In this document: piece after piece, positions 7,727 through 15,400 of the stretch
Numbering within the stretch: the first letter of the stretch is position 1
How the letters are laid out: every line of letters begins with the position of its first letter
DNA from: Promicromonospora thailandica
GTDB lineage: Bacteria > Actinomycetota > Actinomycetes > Actinomycetales > Cellulomonadaceae
Assembly (NCBI RefSeq): GCF_024171955.1
Contig: NZ_JAMTCS010000005.1
Span: forward strand, 1-64,000
DNA: 64,000 nt
Reading direction: 5' to 3'
The notes under the pieces: model-generated
What the model was told of the DNA's origin: nothing
The model's input: the letters and a program-made list of their open reading frames with translations, nothing else
Database searches by the model: none
Translations under genes and position numbers: made by a program

Positions 7727-9067
7727 GTGCCCAGCAACATCGGACCGGTTCGACGCACCGCCGCGCGACGGCGCGCGGCCGTCGCCGCGCTGACGGTCTT
7801 CGTCCTGCCCCTCACGGCGTGCGGGTCGCTCCTGGGGCAGAGCCCCGCGGGCGACGACGGCGCCGACGGCCCGATCACCCTCACGGTGGCCACGTTCAAC
7901 AACTTCGGCTACACGGACGAGCTCCTCGCCCGGTACACGGAGGAGAACCCGAACGTCACCGTCGAGCACGTCGTGGCCCCCACCTCGGACGAGGCCCGTC
8001 TGCAGATGCTCAAGGCGTTCACCACCGGTGACGGCTCCGAGCTCGCCGACGTGGTCGCGGCGGAGGTCGACTGGATGCCCGAGCTCATGGAGCACTCGGA
8101 CCTCTTCGAGGACCTGACCGACCCCGAGGTGACCAAGCGCTGGGTGGACTGGAAGGTGGCCCAGGCCACGACGCCCGACGGCAAGCTGCTCGGCTACGGC
8201 ACCGACATCGGCCCCGAGGCCATCTGCTACCGCTCCGACCTGTTCGAGGCCGCCGGCCTGCCGACCGACCGCGAGGCCGTGGCGCAGCTGCTCGGCGGCA
8301 AGAACGCGACGTGGGAGCGCTACTTCGAGGTGGGCCGGCAGTTCACCGCGCAGTCCGACGCCGCCTGGTTCGACGGCACGACCGGCACCTTCCAGGGCAT
8401 GGTCAACCAGCTGCCCGCCGCGTTCGAGGACCCGGCGACCCGCCTGCCCACGGAGCTCGCGATCAACAACGAGGTCCGGGCGATCTACGACCAGATCACC
8501 GGTGCCGTCTCGGACGGCCTCTCGGCCGGCCTGGAGCAGTGGACGCCCGAGTGGACCGCCGGCTTCCAGAACAACGCCTTCGCGACCATGCTCTGCCCGG
8601 GCTGGATGATGGGGCCGATCGAGTCGTACTCCCCCGGCGTGCAGGGCTGGGACGTGGCCAACGTCTTCCCCGGCGGCGGCGGCAACTGGGGTGGCTCGTT
8701 CCTCGCGGTCCCGTCGGCCGGCGCCTACCGCGACGAGGCCAAGAAGCTCGCCGCGTGGCTCACCGCACCCGAGCAGCAGACCGCGGCCTTCACCGAGGCC
8801 GGCGCGTTCCCGTCGCAGCTCGAGGCGCAGGGGTCCGAGGCCGTCCAGGGGTACGTGAACCCGTTCTTCAACAACGCCCCGGTGGGCAAGATCTTCACCG
8901 AGCGCGCCCAGTCCATCGACGGCGCGCCGTACAAGGGCCCGTACTACTTCGCCATCCGTGACGAGGTCAACAACGCCCTGGCCGCGGTCGACGCCGGCAG
9001 CAACAGCCCCGAGATCGCCTGGAACCAGGCGGTGCAGACGACCAAGGACATCCGGATCAAGCAATGA
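7727..9067 (+). CDS. Sugar ABC transporter solute-binding lipoprotein, copy 1 (CebE-like)
   Basis: This extracellular binding protein for a CUT1-type sugar transporter (446 aa) begins with a basic stretch and hydrophobic helix ending in a lipobox LTAC (Cys at about residue 29), so it is a lipoprotein tethered to the membrane. The body is the cluster-B (family 1) solute-binding fold. It is strikingly similar throughout to the next gene (for example GYGTDIGPEAICYRSDLFE in both), so the two arose by tandem duplication. The GTG at 7727 follows AGGAG. Cello-oligosaccharides are the likely ligand by context, but this copy has no CebR box of its own and may differ in ligand or in regulation. Confidence 0.88.
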   Translation: MPSNIGPVRRTAARRRAAVAALTVFVLPLTACGSLLGQSPAGDDGADGPITLTVATFNNFGYTDELLARYTEENPNVTVEHVVAPTSDEARLQMLKAFTTGDGSELADVVAAEVDWMPELMEHSDLFEDLTDPEVTKRWVDWKVAQATTPDGKLLGYGTDIGPEAICYRSDLFEAAGLPTDREAVAQLLGGKNATWERYFEVGRQFTAQSDAAWFDGTTGTFQGMVNQLPAAFEDPATRLPTELAINNEVRAIYDQITGAVSDGLSAGLEQWTPEWTAGFQNNAFATMLCPGWMMGPIESYSPGVQGWDVANVFPGGGGNWGGSFLAVPSAGAYRDEAKKLAAWLTAPEQQTAAFTEAGAFPSQLEAQGSEAVQGYVNPFFNNAPVGKIFTERAQSIDGAPYKGPYYFAIRDEVNNALAAVDAGSNSPEIAWNQAVQTTKDIRIKQ

Positions 9068-9095
9068 CCGGACCACGGTTCGCCCGCTCCCTGCC

Positions 9096-9125
9096 TTGAC
9101 ACGACGTGGTGAGCGGCGCAACCAT
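9096..9125 (+). promoter_or_regulatory. Candidate promoter of the ceb operon
   Basis: TTGACA (9096-9101) and AACCAT (9120-9125) are 18 bases apart. The first CebR-type box begins 10 bases after the -10, where a bound repressor would block the start of transcription. Confidence 0.5.
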
Positions 9126-9134
9126 CAGTGCCCG

Positions 9135-9148
9135 TGGGAGCGCTACCA
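9135..9148. promoter_or_regulatory. CebR-type operator 1
   Basis: TGGGAGCGCTACCA differs at one base from the CebR box TGGGAGCGCTCCCA known from Streptomyces and related cellulose degraders. It lies just downstream of the candidate promoter and upstream of the second binding-protein gene. A CebR-like LacI protein is encoded at the end of the same operon. Confidence 0.85.
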
Positions 9149-9158
9149 CCCCAGATGC

Positions 9159-9172
9159 TGGAAGCGCTCCCA
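9159..9172. promoter_or_regulatory. CebR-type operator 2
   Basis: TGGAAGCGCTCCCA is a second one-mismatch copy of the CebR box, centred 24 bp from the first. The two mismatches fall on opposite halves of the palindrome. Paired sites suggest cooperative or double occupancy. Confidence 0.85.
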
Positions 9173-9270
9173 GCACCGGTACGGCGCCGTGCCCGCACGC
9201 GACCACACCGAGCTCGAACCCTGTACGACCCGTTTCCCGCACGACACATCGCACGACAAGGGAGTCCCCA

Positions 9271-10590
9271 GTGCTGAGCAGTACCCGACCCATGCGGCGC
9301 CCCGTCGCCCGTACCCTCCAGGCCACCGCCGGCGTCGCCGCCGTCGCCCTCGCCCTCACCGCCTGCGGCGGCGGGTCCGACCAGGGTTCCGGCGAGGACG
9401 GTCCGATCACCCTCACGGTCGCGACGTTCAACGACTTCGGCTACACGGAGGAGATGCTCGACGCGTACACGAAGGAGCACCCGAACGTCACGGTCGAGCA
9501 CGTCAAGGCCGCCACGACGGACGACGCGCGCAGCAACATGACCACGAAGCTCGCCGCCGGTGGCGAGGGTCTGGCCGACATCGAGGCCATCGAGGTCGAC
9601 TGGCTGCCCGAGCTGTCGCAGTACCCCGACCTGTTCACCGACCTGGCCGACCCCGAGCTCGAGGGCCGCTGGGTGGACTGGAAGGTGCAGCAGGCCACCA
9701 CGCCCGAGGGCAAGGTCATCGGCTACGGCACCGACATCGGGCCGGAGGCCATCTGCTACCGGTCCGACCTGTTCGAGGAGGCCGGCCTGCCGACCGACCG
9801 CGAGGAGGTCGCGGAGCTGCTCGGCGGCGAGGACGCCACGTGGGAGGACTACTTCGCCGCGGGCCGCAAGTTCGTCAAGAAGTCCGACGCCGCCTGGTAC
9901 GACAGCGCCGCGGGCACCTTCCAGGGCATGATCAACCAGCTCCCGGCCGCGTTCGAGGACCCGGAGTCTGGCGAGCCGACCGACCTGGCGGAGAACACCG
10001 ACGTCAAGGACATCTACGACGAGATCACCGCGTCGGTGGACGACGACCTGTCGGCGGGCCTCGAGCAGTGGGGTGACGACTGGGTGGCCGGCTTCCAGGC
10101 CGACGCGTTCGCCACGATGCTGTGCCCGGCGTGGATGACCGGTCCGATCGAGCAGAACTCCGGTGGCATCGAGGGCTGGGACATCGCCGATGTCTTCCCC
10201 GGTGGCGGCGGCAACTGGGGCGGTTCGTTCCTGACCGTCCCCGCCTCCGGCAAGAACACCGAGGCCGCCAAGGAGCTGGCCGCGTGGCTGACCGCTCCGG
10301 AGCAGCAGACCAAGGCGTTCGAGACCTCGGGCACGTTCCCCTCGCAGATCGAGGCGCAGGAGTCCGAGGCCGTGCAGAGCTTCACCAACGAGTTCTTCAA
10401 CGACGCCCCGGTGGGTCAGATCTTCTCCACCCGCGCGCAGAAGATCGAGGGCGCCCCGTACAAGGGTGCGCACTACTTCGCCATCCGTGACGAGGTCACC
10501 AACGCGCTGAACCGGGTCGACCTGACCAAGTCGCAGACGCCCGACGAGGCCTGGGACGAGGCCGTCGAGAAGGCCGCAGCCCTCGGCTGA
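9271..10590 (+). CDS. cebE: Cellobiose/cello-oligosaccharide-binding lipoprotein, copy 2 (CebE-like)
   Basis: This is the solute-binding lipoprotein (439 aa) of the cellobiose ABC transporter. The signal peptide ends in LTAC followed by GGGSDQGSGEDG, a flexible acidic linker after the lipidated Cys (about residue 32). The remainder is a family-1 solute-binding fold. It matches copy 1 along its whole length except for the signal and linker. GTG at 9271 follows AAGGGAG. Two CebR boxes lie upstream, a 23-bp hairpin follows, and the permeases, beta-glucosidase and CebR-like repressor come next, the order of the Streptomyces cebEFG-bglC-cebR locus. The ligand is therefore most likely cellobiose or cellotriose (inference from synteny and operators). 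Confidence 0.9.
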   Translation: MLSSTRPMRRPVARTLQATAGVAAVALALTACGGGSDQGSGEDGPITLTVATFNDFGYTEEMLDAYTKEHPNVTVEHVKAATTDDARSNMTTKLAAGGEGLADIEAIEVDWLPELSQYPDLFTDLADPELEGRWVDWKVQQATTPEGKVIGYGTDIGPEAICYRSDLFEEAGLPTDREEVAELLGGEDATWEDYFAAGRKFVKKSDAAWYDSAAGTFQGMINQLPAAFEDPESGEPTDLAENTDVKDIYDEITASVDDDLSAGLEQWGDDWVAGFQADAFATMLCPAWMTGPIEQNSGGIEGWDIADVFPGGGGNWGGSFLTVPASGKNTEAAKELAAWLTAPEQQTKAFETSGTFPSQIEAQESEAVQSFTNEFFNDAPVGQIFSTRAQKIEGAPYKGAHYFAIRDEVTNALNRVDLTKSQTPDEAWDEAVEKAAALG

Positions 10591-10603
10591 CGCCGTACCC
10601 CCT

Positions 10604-10654
10604 GACGTGCCGGGCACACAGGTCACCCCCCGTGACCTGTGTGCCCGGCACGTC
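10604..10654 (+). terminator. Intercistronic hairpin between binding protein and permease genes
   Basis: A perfect 23-bp inverted repeat (10604-10626 with 10632-10654) closes a loop of five C. There is no T-run after it and the operon continues, so it is better read as an mRNA-stabilising or attenuating stem that gives the binding protein more product than the permeases, as in many sugar ABC operons. Confidence 0.8.
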
Positions 10655-10702
10655 GCAGGAAGTGACCACACCGATGACGCGGCAGAAGACCGGGAAGATG
10701 AC

Positions 10703-11719
10703 ATGGCTGTCCTGACACCTCAACGATCGGCACCCGATGCGGGTGCGGCCGGGCGCGAGCCGCGCCGGCTGGGCTTCTCCCAGCGGCTGGGCCGCTGGGA
10801 CGTGAAGCTGTCCCCCTACCTGTACATCTCACCGTTCTTCATACTGTTCGCGGTCACCGGCCTGTTCCCCCTGGCCTACACCGCCTACGTCTCGGTGCAC
10901 GACTGGTCCCTGCTGGGCGGTCAGGGCGACTTCGTCGGCCTGACCAACTTCTCCGACGTGCTGGCCCAGCCCACGTTCTGGAAGTCCCTGGGCAACACCC
11001 TGTCCATCTTCGTGCTCTCCTCGGTGCCCCAGGTCCTGGTCGCGATCACGATCGCGGCCCTGCTGGACCAGAACCTGCGCGCCGCGACGTTCTGGCGCAT
11101 GGGCGTCCTTGTCCCCTACGTCGTAGCACCCGTCGCGGTCTCGATGATCTTCGGCCGCCTGTTCGCCGACCAGTACGGCCTGATCAACTCCATCCTCACC
11201 CTGATCGGGATGGACCCCATCGCCTGGCACGGCGACCGCCTGGCCAGCCACCTCGCCATCGCCACCATGGTCAACTACCGCTGGACCGGGTACAACGCCC
11301 TGATCTTCCTCGCAGCGATGCAAGCCGTGCCCCGCGAGCTGTACGAAGCAGCCGTCATCGACGGCGCCGGCCGCATCCGCCAGTTCTTCTCCGTCACCGT
11401 CCCCCAGATCCGCGCCACCATCATCTTCGTGGTCATCACCTCCACCATCGGCGGCCTGCAGATCTTCGACGAGGTCCGCATGTTCGACGTCTACGGCCTG
11501 GGCGGACCCGACCAGAACTGGATGACCACCGTCGTCTACCTCTACGACCTGGCCTGGGGCGACCAGCACTCCCTCGGGCGCGCCTCCGCCGTGGCCTGGC
11601 TGCTGTTCCTGCTGATCATCCTCATCGGCCTGATCAACTTCCTGGTCACCCGCCGCATCTCCACATCGGACGCCGCCCCGAAGACCACCCGCAAGAGCAG
11701 CACCAGGGGGAACGCATGA
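10703..11719 (+). CDS. cebF: Sugar ABC transporter permease, MalF/CebF type
   Basis: This is one of two membrane channel subunits (338 aa) of the CUT1 cellobiose importer. About six hydrophobic helices are visible after a polar N-terminus of roughly 40 residues, and the EAA loop that docks the ATPase reads ELYEAAVIDGAGRIRQFF (near residue 215). The ATG at 10703 has GGGAAG upstream; the longer frame from 10607 would read through the intercistronic hairpin and is rejected. It overlaps the next permease by 4 bases. No ATPase is encoded in the operon, so it probably uses a shared MsiK-type ATPase encoded elsewhere, as in Streptomyces. Confidence 0.9.
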   Translation: MAVLTPQRSAPDAGAAGREPRRLGFSQRLGRWDVKLSPYLYISPFFILFAVTGLFPLAYTAYVSVHDWSLLGGQGDFVGLTNFSDVLAQPTFWKSLGNTLSIFVLSSVPQVLVAITIAALLDQNLRAATFWRMGVLVPYVVAPVAVSMIFGRLFADQYGLINSILTLIGMDPIAWHGDRLASHLAIATMVNYRWTGYNALIFLAAMQAVPRELYEAAVIDGAGRIRQFFSVTVPQIRATIIFVVITSTIGGLQIFDEVRMFDVYGLGGPDQNWMTTVVYLYDLAWGDQHSLGRASAVAWLLFLLIILIGLINFLVTRRISTSDAAPKTTRKSSTRGNA

Positions 11720-12630
11720 GCTCCGTCGCCGTCACCGCCCAGACCGCAGGCCCCGCAGCCGCCCGCGCCGCCGCCCGCCGCCGGGCCCGGAAATCCTCCG
11801 GCGGTACCCGCCGCGCCGGCTGGATCGTCTACACCCTGCTCGGCATCACCCTGCTCATCTCCGCCTTCCCCCTGTACTTCACCCTCCTGCTCGGCTCGTC
11901 CGACCCGGTCGAGATCTCCCGCAACGCCGTACCCCAGTGGCTGCCCGACACCTCTCTGTTCACCCAGTTCGCCACCGTCATCTCCTCCACCCAGATCAAC
12001 TTCTGGACCGCGCTGACCAACTCCCTGATCATCGCCGTCCTCGTCTCCGCCAGCGTGGTCCTGTTCTCCACCCTGGCCGGATACTCCTTCGCCAAGCTCC
12101 GCTTCCGCGGCCGAGGCCCCCTGCTGGTGTTCGTCATCGCCACCATGGCCGTACCCACCCAGCTCGGCGTCATCCCCCTGTACATCCTCATGACCGACCT
12201 GCACTGGATCGGCAAGCTCCAAGCCGTCATCGTGCCCGCCCTGGTCACCGCCTTCGGCGTGTTCTGGATGACCCAGTACCTGTCCGAATCCCTGCCCTAC
12301 GAGCTCATCGAAGCCGCCCGCGTCGACGGCGCCTCTATGATCCGCACCTTCTGGTCCATCGCCCTGCCCGCAGCACGCCCCGCAGCCGCCATGCTCGGCC
12401 TGTTCACCTTCGTCCAACAATGGACCAACTTCTTCTGGCCCTCCATCGTCCTGAACTCCAACAACCCCACCCTGCCCCTGGTCGTCAAATCCCTGCAGTC
12501 CAACTACTTCGTCGACTACTCCCTGGTCATGGGCGGCGTCTTCCTGGTCACCCTGCCCCTGCTCATCATCTTCATCTTCGTCGGCAAACAACTCGTCGCA
12601 GGCATCATGCAAGGAGCAGTGAAGGGATGA
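11716..12630 (+). CDS. cebG: Sugar ABC transporter permease, MalG/CebG type
   Basis: This is the second permease (304 aa) of the cellobiose importer. After a basic, Ala/Arg-rich N-terminus come six predicted helices, and the EAA loop reads ELIEAARVDGASMIRTFW (near residue 200). The start ATG overlaps the previous stop (ATGA), and its own stop overlaps the next start the same way, so translation of cebF, cebG and bglC is coupled. Confidence 0.92.
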   Translation: MSSVAVTAQTAGPAAARAAARRRARKSSGGTRRAGWIVYTLLGITLLISAFPLYFTLLLGSSDPVEISRNAVPQWLPDTSLFTQFATVISSTQINFWTALTNSLIIAVLVSASVVLFSTLAGYSFAKLRFRGRGPLLVFVIATMAVPTQLGVIPLYILMTDLHWIGKLQAVIVPALVTAFGVFWMTQYLSESLPYELIEAARVDGASMIRTFWSIALPAARPAAAMLGLFTFVQQWTNFFWPSIVLNSNNPTLPLVVKSLQSNYFVDYSLVMGGVFLVTLPLLIIFIFVGKQLVAGIMQGAVKG

Positions 12631-14213
12631 GCCAGATGATCAGCGGGCTGAACCAGAGCTTCAAGACCGACCCGGCGGCTCCCCGCGTGCCCGCCCCGGG
12701 CATCGCGCTGCCGTACACGCCGACCGCGCCGCGCACCACGCCGTCGGCCAACGCGACCGGGACCGTCGCCTTCCCGGACGGGTTCCTGTGGGGTGCGGCC
12801 ACGGCCGCCTACCAGGTGGAGGGCGCGGCGCACGAGGACGGTCGCGAGGACTCGGTGTGGGACGTGTTCGCGAAGGTGCCGGGCGCCGTCCTGAACCAGG
12901 AGGACGGCGAGGTCGCGTGCGACCAGTACCACCGCTACCCCGCCGACGTCGCGCTCATGAAGGACCTGAGCATCAAGGCGTACCGGTTCTCGACGTCGTG
13001 GTCGCGGGTGATCCCGGGCGGCCGCGAGGTCAACCCGGCCGGCCTGGCCTACTACGACCGGCTCGTGGACGAGCTGCTGGGCGCCGGCATCCTGCCCTGG
13101 CTCACGCTCTACCACTGGGACCTGCCGCAGGCGATCGAGGCCGAGTCGAACGGCTGGGTCAACCGCGACACCGCCTACCGGTTCCGCGACTACGCCGTCA
13201 CGATGCACGAGGCGATCGGCGACCGCGTCGACGTCTGGACCACGCTCAACGAGCCGTGGTGCGCCGCGTTCCTCGGGTACACGGGCGGGCAGCACGCGCC
13301 GGGCCGGCAGTCCCGCGAGGACGGCCTGGCCGCCGCCCACCACCTCTCGCTCGCCCACGGCCTGGCCGTGCAGGCGCTGCGCGAGCGGGCGCCGGACGCG
13401 AACCTCGGCATCACGCTCAACTTCGAGGTCGAGGACCCGCTGAACCCGGACGACCCCGCCGACGTCGACGCCGCGCGCCGCCTCGACGGCGGGTTCACCC
13501 GCATCTTCGCCGACCCGATCCTGCGCGGCGCCTACCCGGCGGACGTGCTGGAGGACGTGCGCGAGTACGGCCTGGAGCGGCACATCCAGGACGGCGACCT
13601 CGAGATCATCTCGACGCCGATCGACTCCCTGGGCGTGAACTACTACCACGGCAACGCCGTGGCAGCGACGCCGCCCGAGCGGTCCCTGGACGGCGGGGCC
13701 CCGGTCACGCGTCCGTCGTCGAACCCGTTCCCCGCGGGCGACGGCGCGTACACGCACCCGCGCGGCCTGCCCGTCACCGACCAGAACTGGGAGGTGCAGC
13801 CCGAGGGCCTCACCCGGCTCCTGCTGCGGCTGCAGCAGGACTACACGGGCCCGCGCGGCATCGCCCTGTACATCACCGAGAACGGCAGCGCCTACGACGA
13901 CGTCCCCGGCGCCGACGGGTTCGTGGACGACCAGGACCGGCTCGGGTTCATCGACGTGCACCTGCGCGCCGTGAAGGACGCGATCGACGAGGGCGCCGAC
14001 GTGCGCGGCTACTTCGGCTGGTCGCTCCTGGACAACTACGAGTGGGCGTGGGGCTACGGCAAGCGCTTCGGGCTCGTGCGCGTCGACTACGAGACGCAGG
14101 AGCGTACCGTCAAGGCGTCGGGCCGCTGGTACGGTCAGGTCGCACGGGCCAACGCCGTTCCGGATCGTCCGGCGCGCCCTGACGACGACTCGAAGGCGGT
14201 TCCCCAGGCGTGA
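12627..14213 (+). CDS. bglC: GH1 beta-glucosidase
   Basis: This cytoplasmic family-1 glycoside hydrolase (528 aa) splits imported cellobiose and cello-oligosaccharides into glucose. The (beta/alpha)8 barrel starts at about residue 50 with FPDGFLWGAATAAYQVEGA. The acid/base is Glu209 in TLNEPW and the nucleophile Glu418 in YITENGSAY; EWAWGYGKRFGL near the end is the usual aglycone-site region. It has a polar Pro/Thr-rich N-terminal extension of about 45 residues that many GH1 enzymes lack. There is no signal peptide. ATG at 12627 follows AAGGAG; ATG at 12636 is an alternative. Its stop overlaps the GTG of the repressor gene. Confidence 0.95.
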   Translation: MSQMISGLNQSFKTDPAAPRVPAPGIALPYTPTAPRTTPSANATGTVAFPDGFLWGAATAAYQVEGAAHEDGREDSVWDVFAKVPGAVLNQEDGEVACDQYHRYPADVALMKDLSIKAYRFSTSWSRVIPGGREVNPAGLAYYDRLVDELLGAGILPWLTLYHWDLPQAIEAESNGWVNRDTAYRFRDYAVTMHEAIGDRVDVWTTLNEPWCAAFLGYTGGQHAPGRQSREDGLAAAHHLSLAHGLAVQALRERAPDANLGITLNFEVEDPLNPDDPADVDAARRLDGGFTRIFADPILRGAYPADVLEDVREYGLERHIQDGDLEIISTPIDSLGVNYYHGNAVAATPPERSLDGGAPVTRPSSNPFPAGDGAYTHPRGLPVTDQNWEVQPEGLTRLLLRLQQDYTGPRGIALYITENGSAYDDVPGADGFVDDQDRLGFIDVHLRAVKDAIDEGADVRGYFGWSLLDNYEWAWGYGKRFGLVRVDYETQERTVKASGRWYGQVARANAVPDRPARPDDDSKAVPQA

Positions 14214-15235
14214 CGACCTCAGGCCCACCCACTCTGGACGACGTGGCGCAGGCGGCCGGGGTCTCCCGGTCGACGGCGTCGCGCGCCATCAACGGTGGCC
14301 TGCGTGTCTCCCCCGAGGCGCAGGCGGCGGTGGACGACGCCGTCGCCCGCCTCGGGTACGCGCCCAACCGGGCCGCGCGCTCGCTCGTGACCCGGCGCAC
14401 CGACTCGATCGCCCTCGTGGTGCCCGAGCCGGACCAGCGCATCCTCACCGACCCGTTCCTCTCCGGCACCCTCGCGGGAGTCAGCGAGGGGCTGGCCGGC
14501 ACCGACCTGCAGCTCGTGCTGCTGCTCGCCCGGCCGGGTGAGCAGCGCGGGCGCGTGGGCCGCTACCTGCGCAGCGGCCACGTGGACGGCGTCATCGTGG
14601 CGTCGCACCACCGCGGCGACCACCTGGAGACGGAGCTCGGGCCGGCCGGCCTGCCCGCCGTCTTCGTAGGCCGCCTCTTCGAGCCAGACCCGCAGTTCTC
14701 GCGCGGGCTGCGCTACGTCGACGTCGACAACGTCACGGGCGGGCGGCTCGCCACGCAGCGGATGATCGACCGCGGACGGCGCCGCATCGGCACCATCACC
14801 GGCCCCCTCGACATGCCCGCCGGGGTGGACCGGATGATCGGGTGGCGCGACGCGCTCCGCGACGCCGGCCTGCCCGACGACGCGGTCGTCGAGGGCGACT
14901 TCACGGTGGCCGGGGCCGCGGTCGCGGCCGCGCGGCTCCTGGACCGGCACCCGGACCTGGACGGCATCTTCGCGGCGTCGGACCTCATGGCCGAGGCCAC
15001 GCTGCGCGTGCTCGCCGACCGGGGGCGGTCGGTGCCCGGCGACGTGTCGGTGGTCGGCTTCGACGACCTGGGCATCGCCGAGACGACCTCGCCGCGCCTG
15101 ACGACGGTGCACAACCCCGTGGTCCAGATGGTCGGCGCCGCCACGAGCATGCTGGTCGACCTCGTCGCGGGCCGCCCGGTCCGGGACGAGCGCCGCATCT
15201 TCGCCCCCCGCCTCATCGATGGCGAGTCCGCGTAG
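14210..15235 (+). CDS. cebR: LacI-family repressor, CebR-like
   Basis: This LacI/GalR repressor (341 aa) has an N-terminal helix-turn-helix (LDDVAQAAGVSRSTASRAI, residues about 9-27), a hinge helix region and a periplasmic-binding-like effector domain. It ends the ceb operon, with its GTG overlapping the bglC stop (GTGA). By position and by the two GGGAGCGCTCCC-type boxes upstream of cebE, it should repress the operon until cellobiose or cellotriose binds, giving autoregulation through the polycistronic message. Confidence 0.9.
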   Translation: MTTSGPPTLDDVAQAAGVSRSTASRAINGGLRVSPEAQAAVDDAVARLGYAPNRAARSLVTRRTDSIALVVPEPDQRILTDPFLSGTLAGVSEGLAGTDLQLVLLLARPGEQRGRVGRYLRSGHVDGVIVASHHRGDHLETELGPAGLPAVFVGRLFEPDPQFSRGLRYVDVDNVTGGRLATQRMIDRGRRRIGTITGPLDMPAGVDRMIGWRDALRDAGLPDDAVVEGDFTVAGAAVAAARLLDRHPDLDGIFAASDLMAEATLRVLADRGRSVPGDVSVVGFDDLGIAETTSPRLTTVHNPVVQMVGAATSMLVDLVAGRPVRDERRIFAPRLIDGESA

Positions 15236-15246
15236 CCCTGCACCGC

Positions 15247-15390
15247 CGAAGTAGAACCAGGGCGAAGTAGAACCGGGGCGAAGTAGAACGGCAGCGCATC
15301 CGTGGATGCGCTGCCGTTCTACTTCGCTGCAGTTCTACCTCGCTGCAGTTCTACCTCGCTGCCGTTCTACTTCGCTGCAGTTCTACTTCG
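15247..15390. repeat. 16-bp periodic palindromic repeat array / bidirectional terminator
   Basis: The motif CGAAGTAGAAC occurs three times on the plus strand (15247, 15263, 15279) and its reverse complement GTTCTACTTCG, with CCTCG variants, five times (15316, 15332, 15348, 15364, 15380). Every neighbour is exactly 16 bases apart. Between the two blocks, 15279-15301 and 15304-15326 form a perfect 23-bp stem with a GT turn. The array fills the gap between convergent cebR and putA. The core probably terminates both; the extra copies allow many alternative hairpins. Confidence 0.85.
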
Positions 15391-15400
15391 GCGGGGTCGG

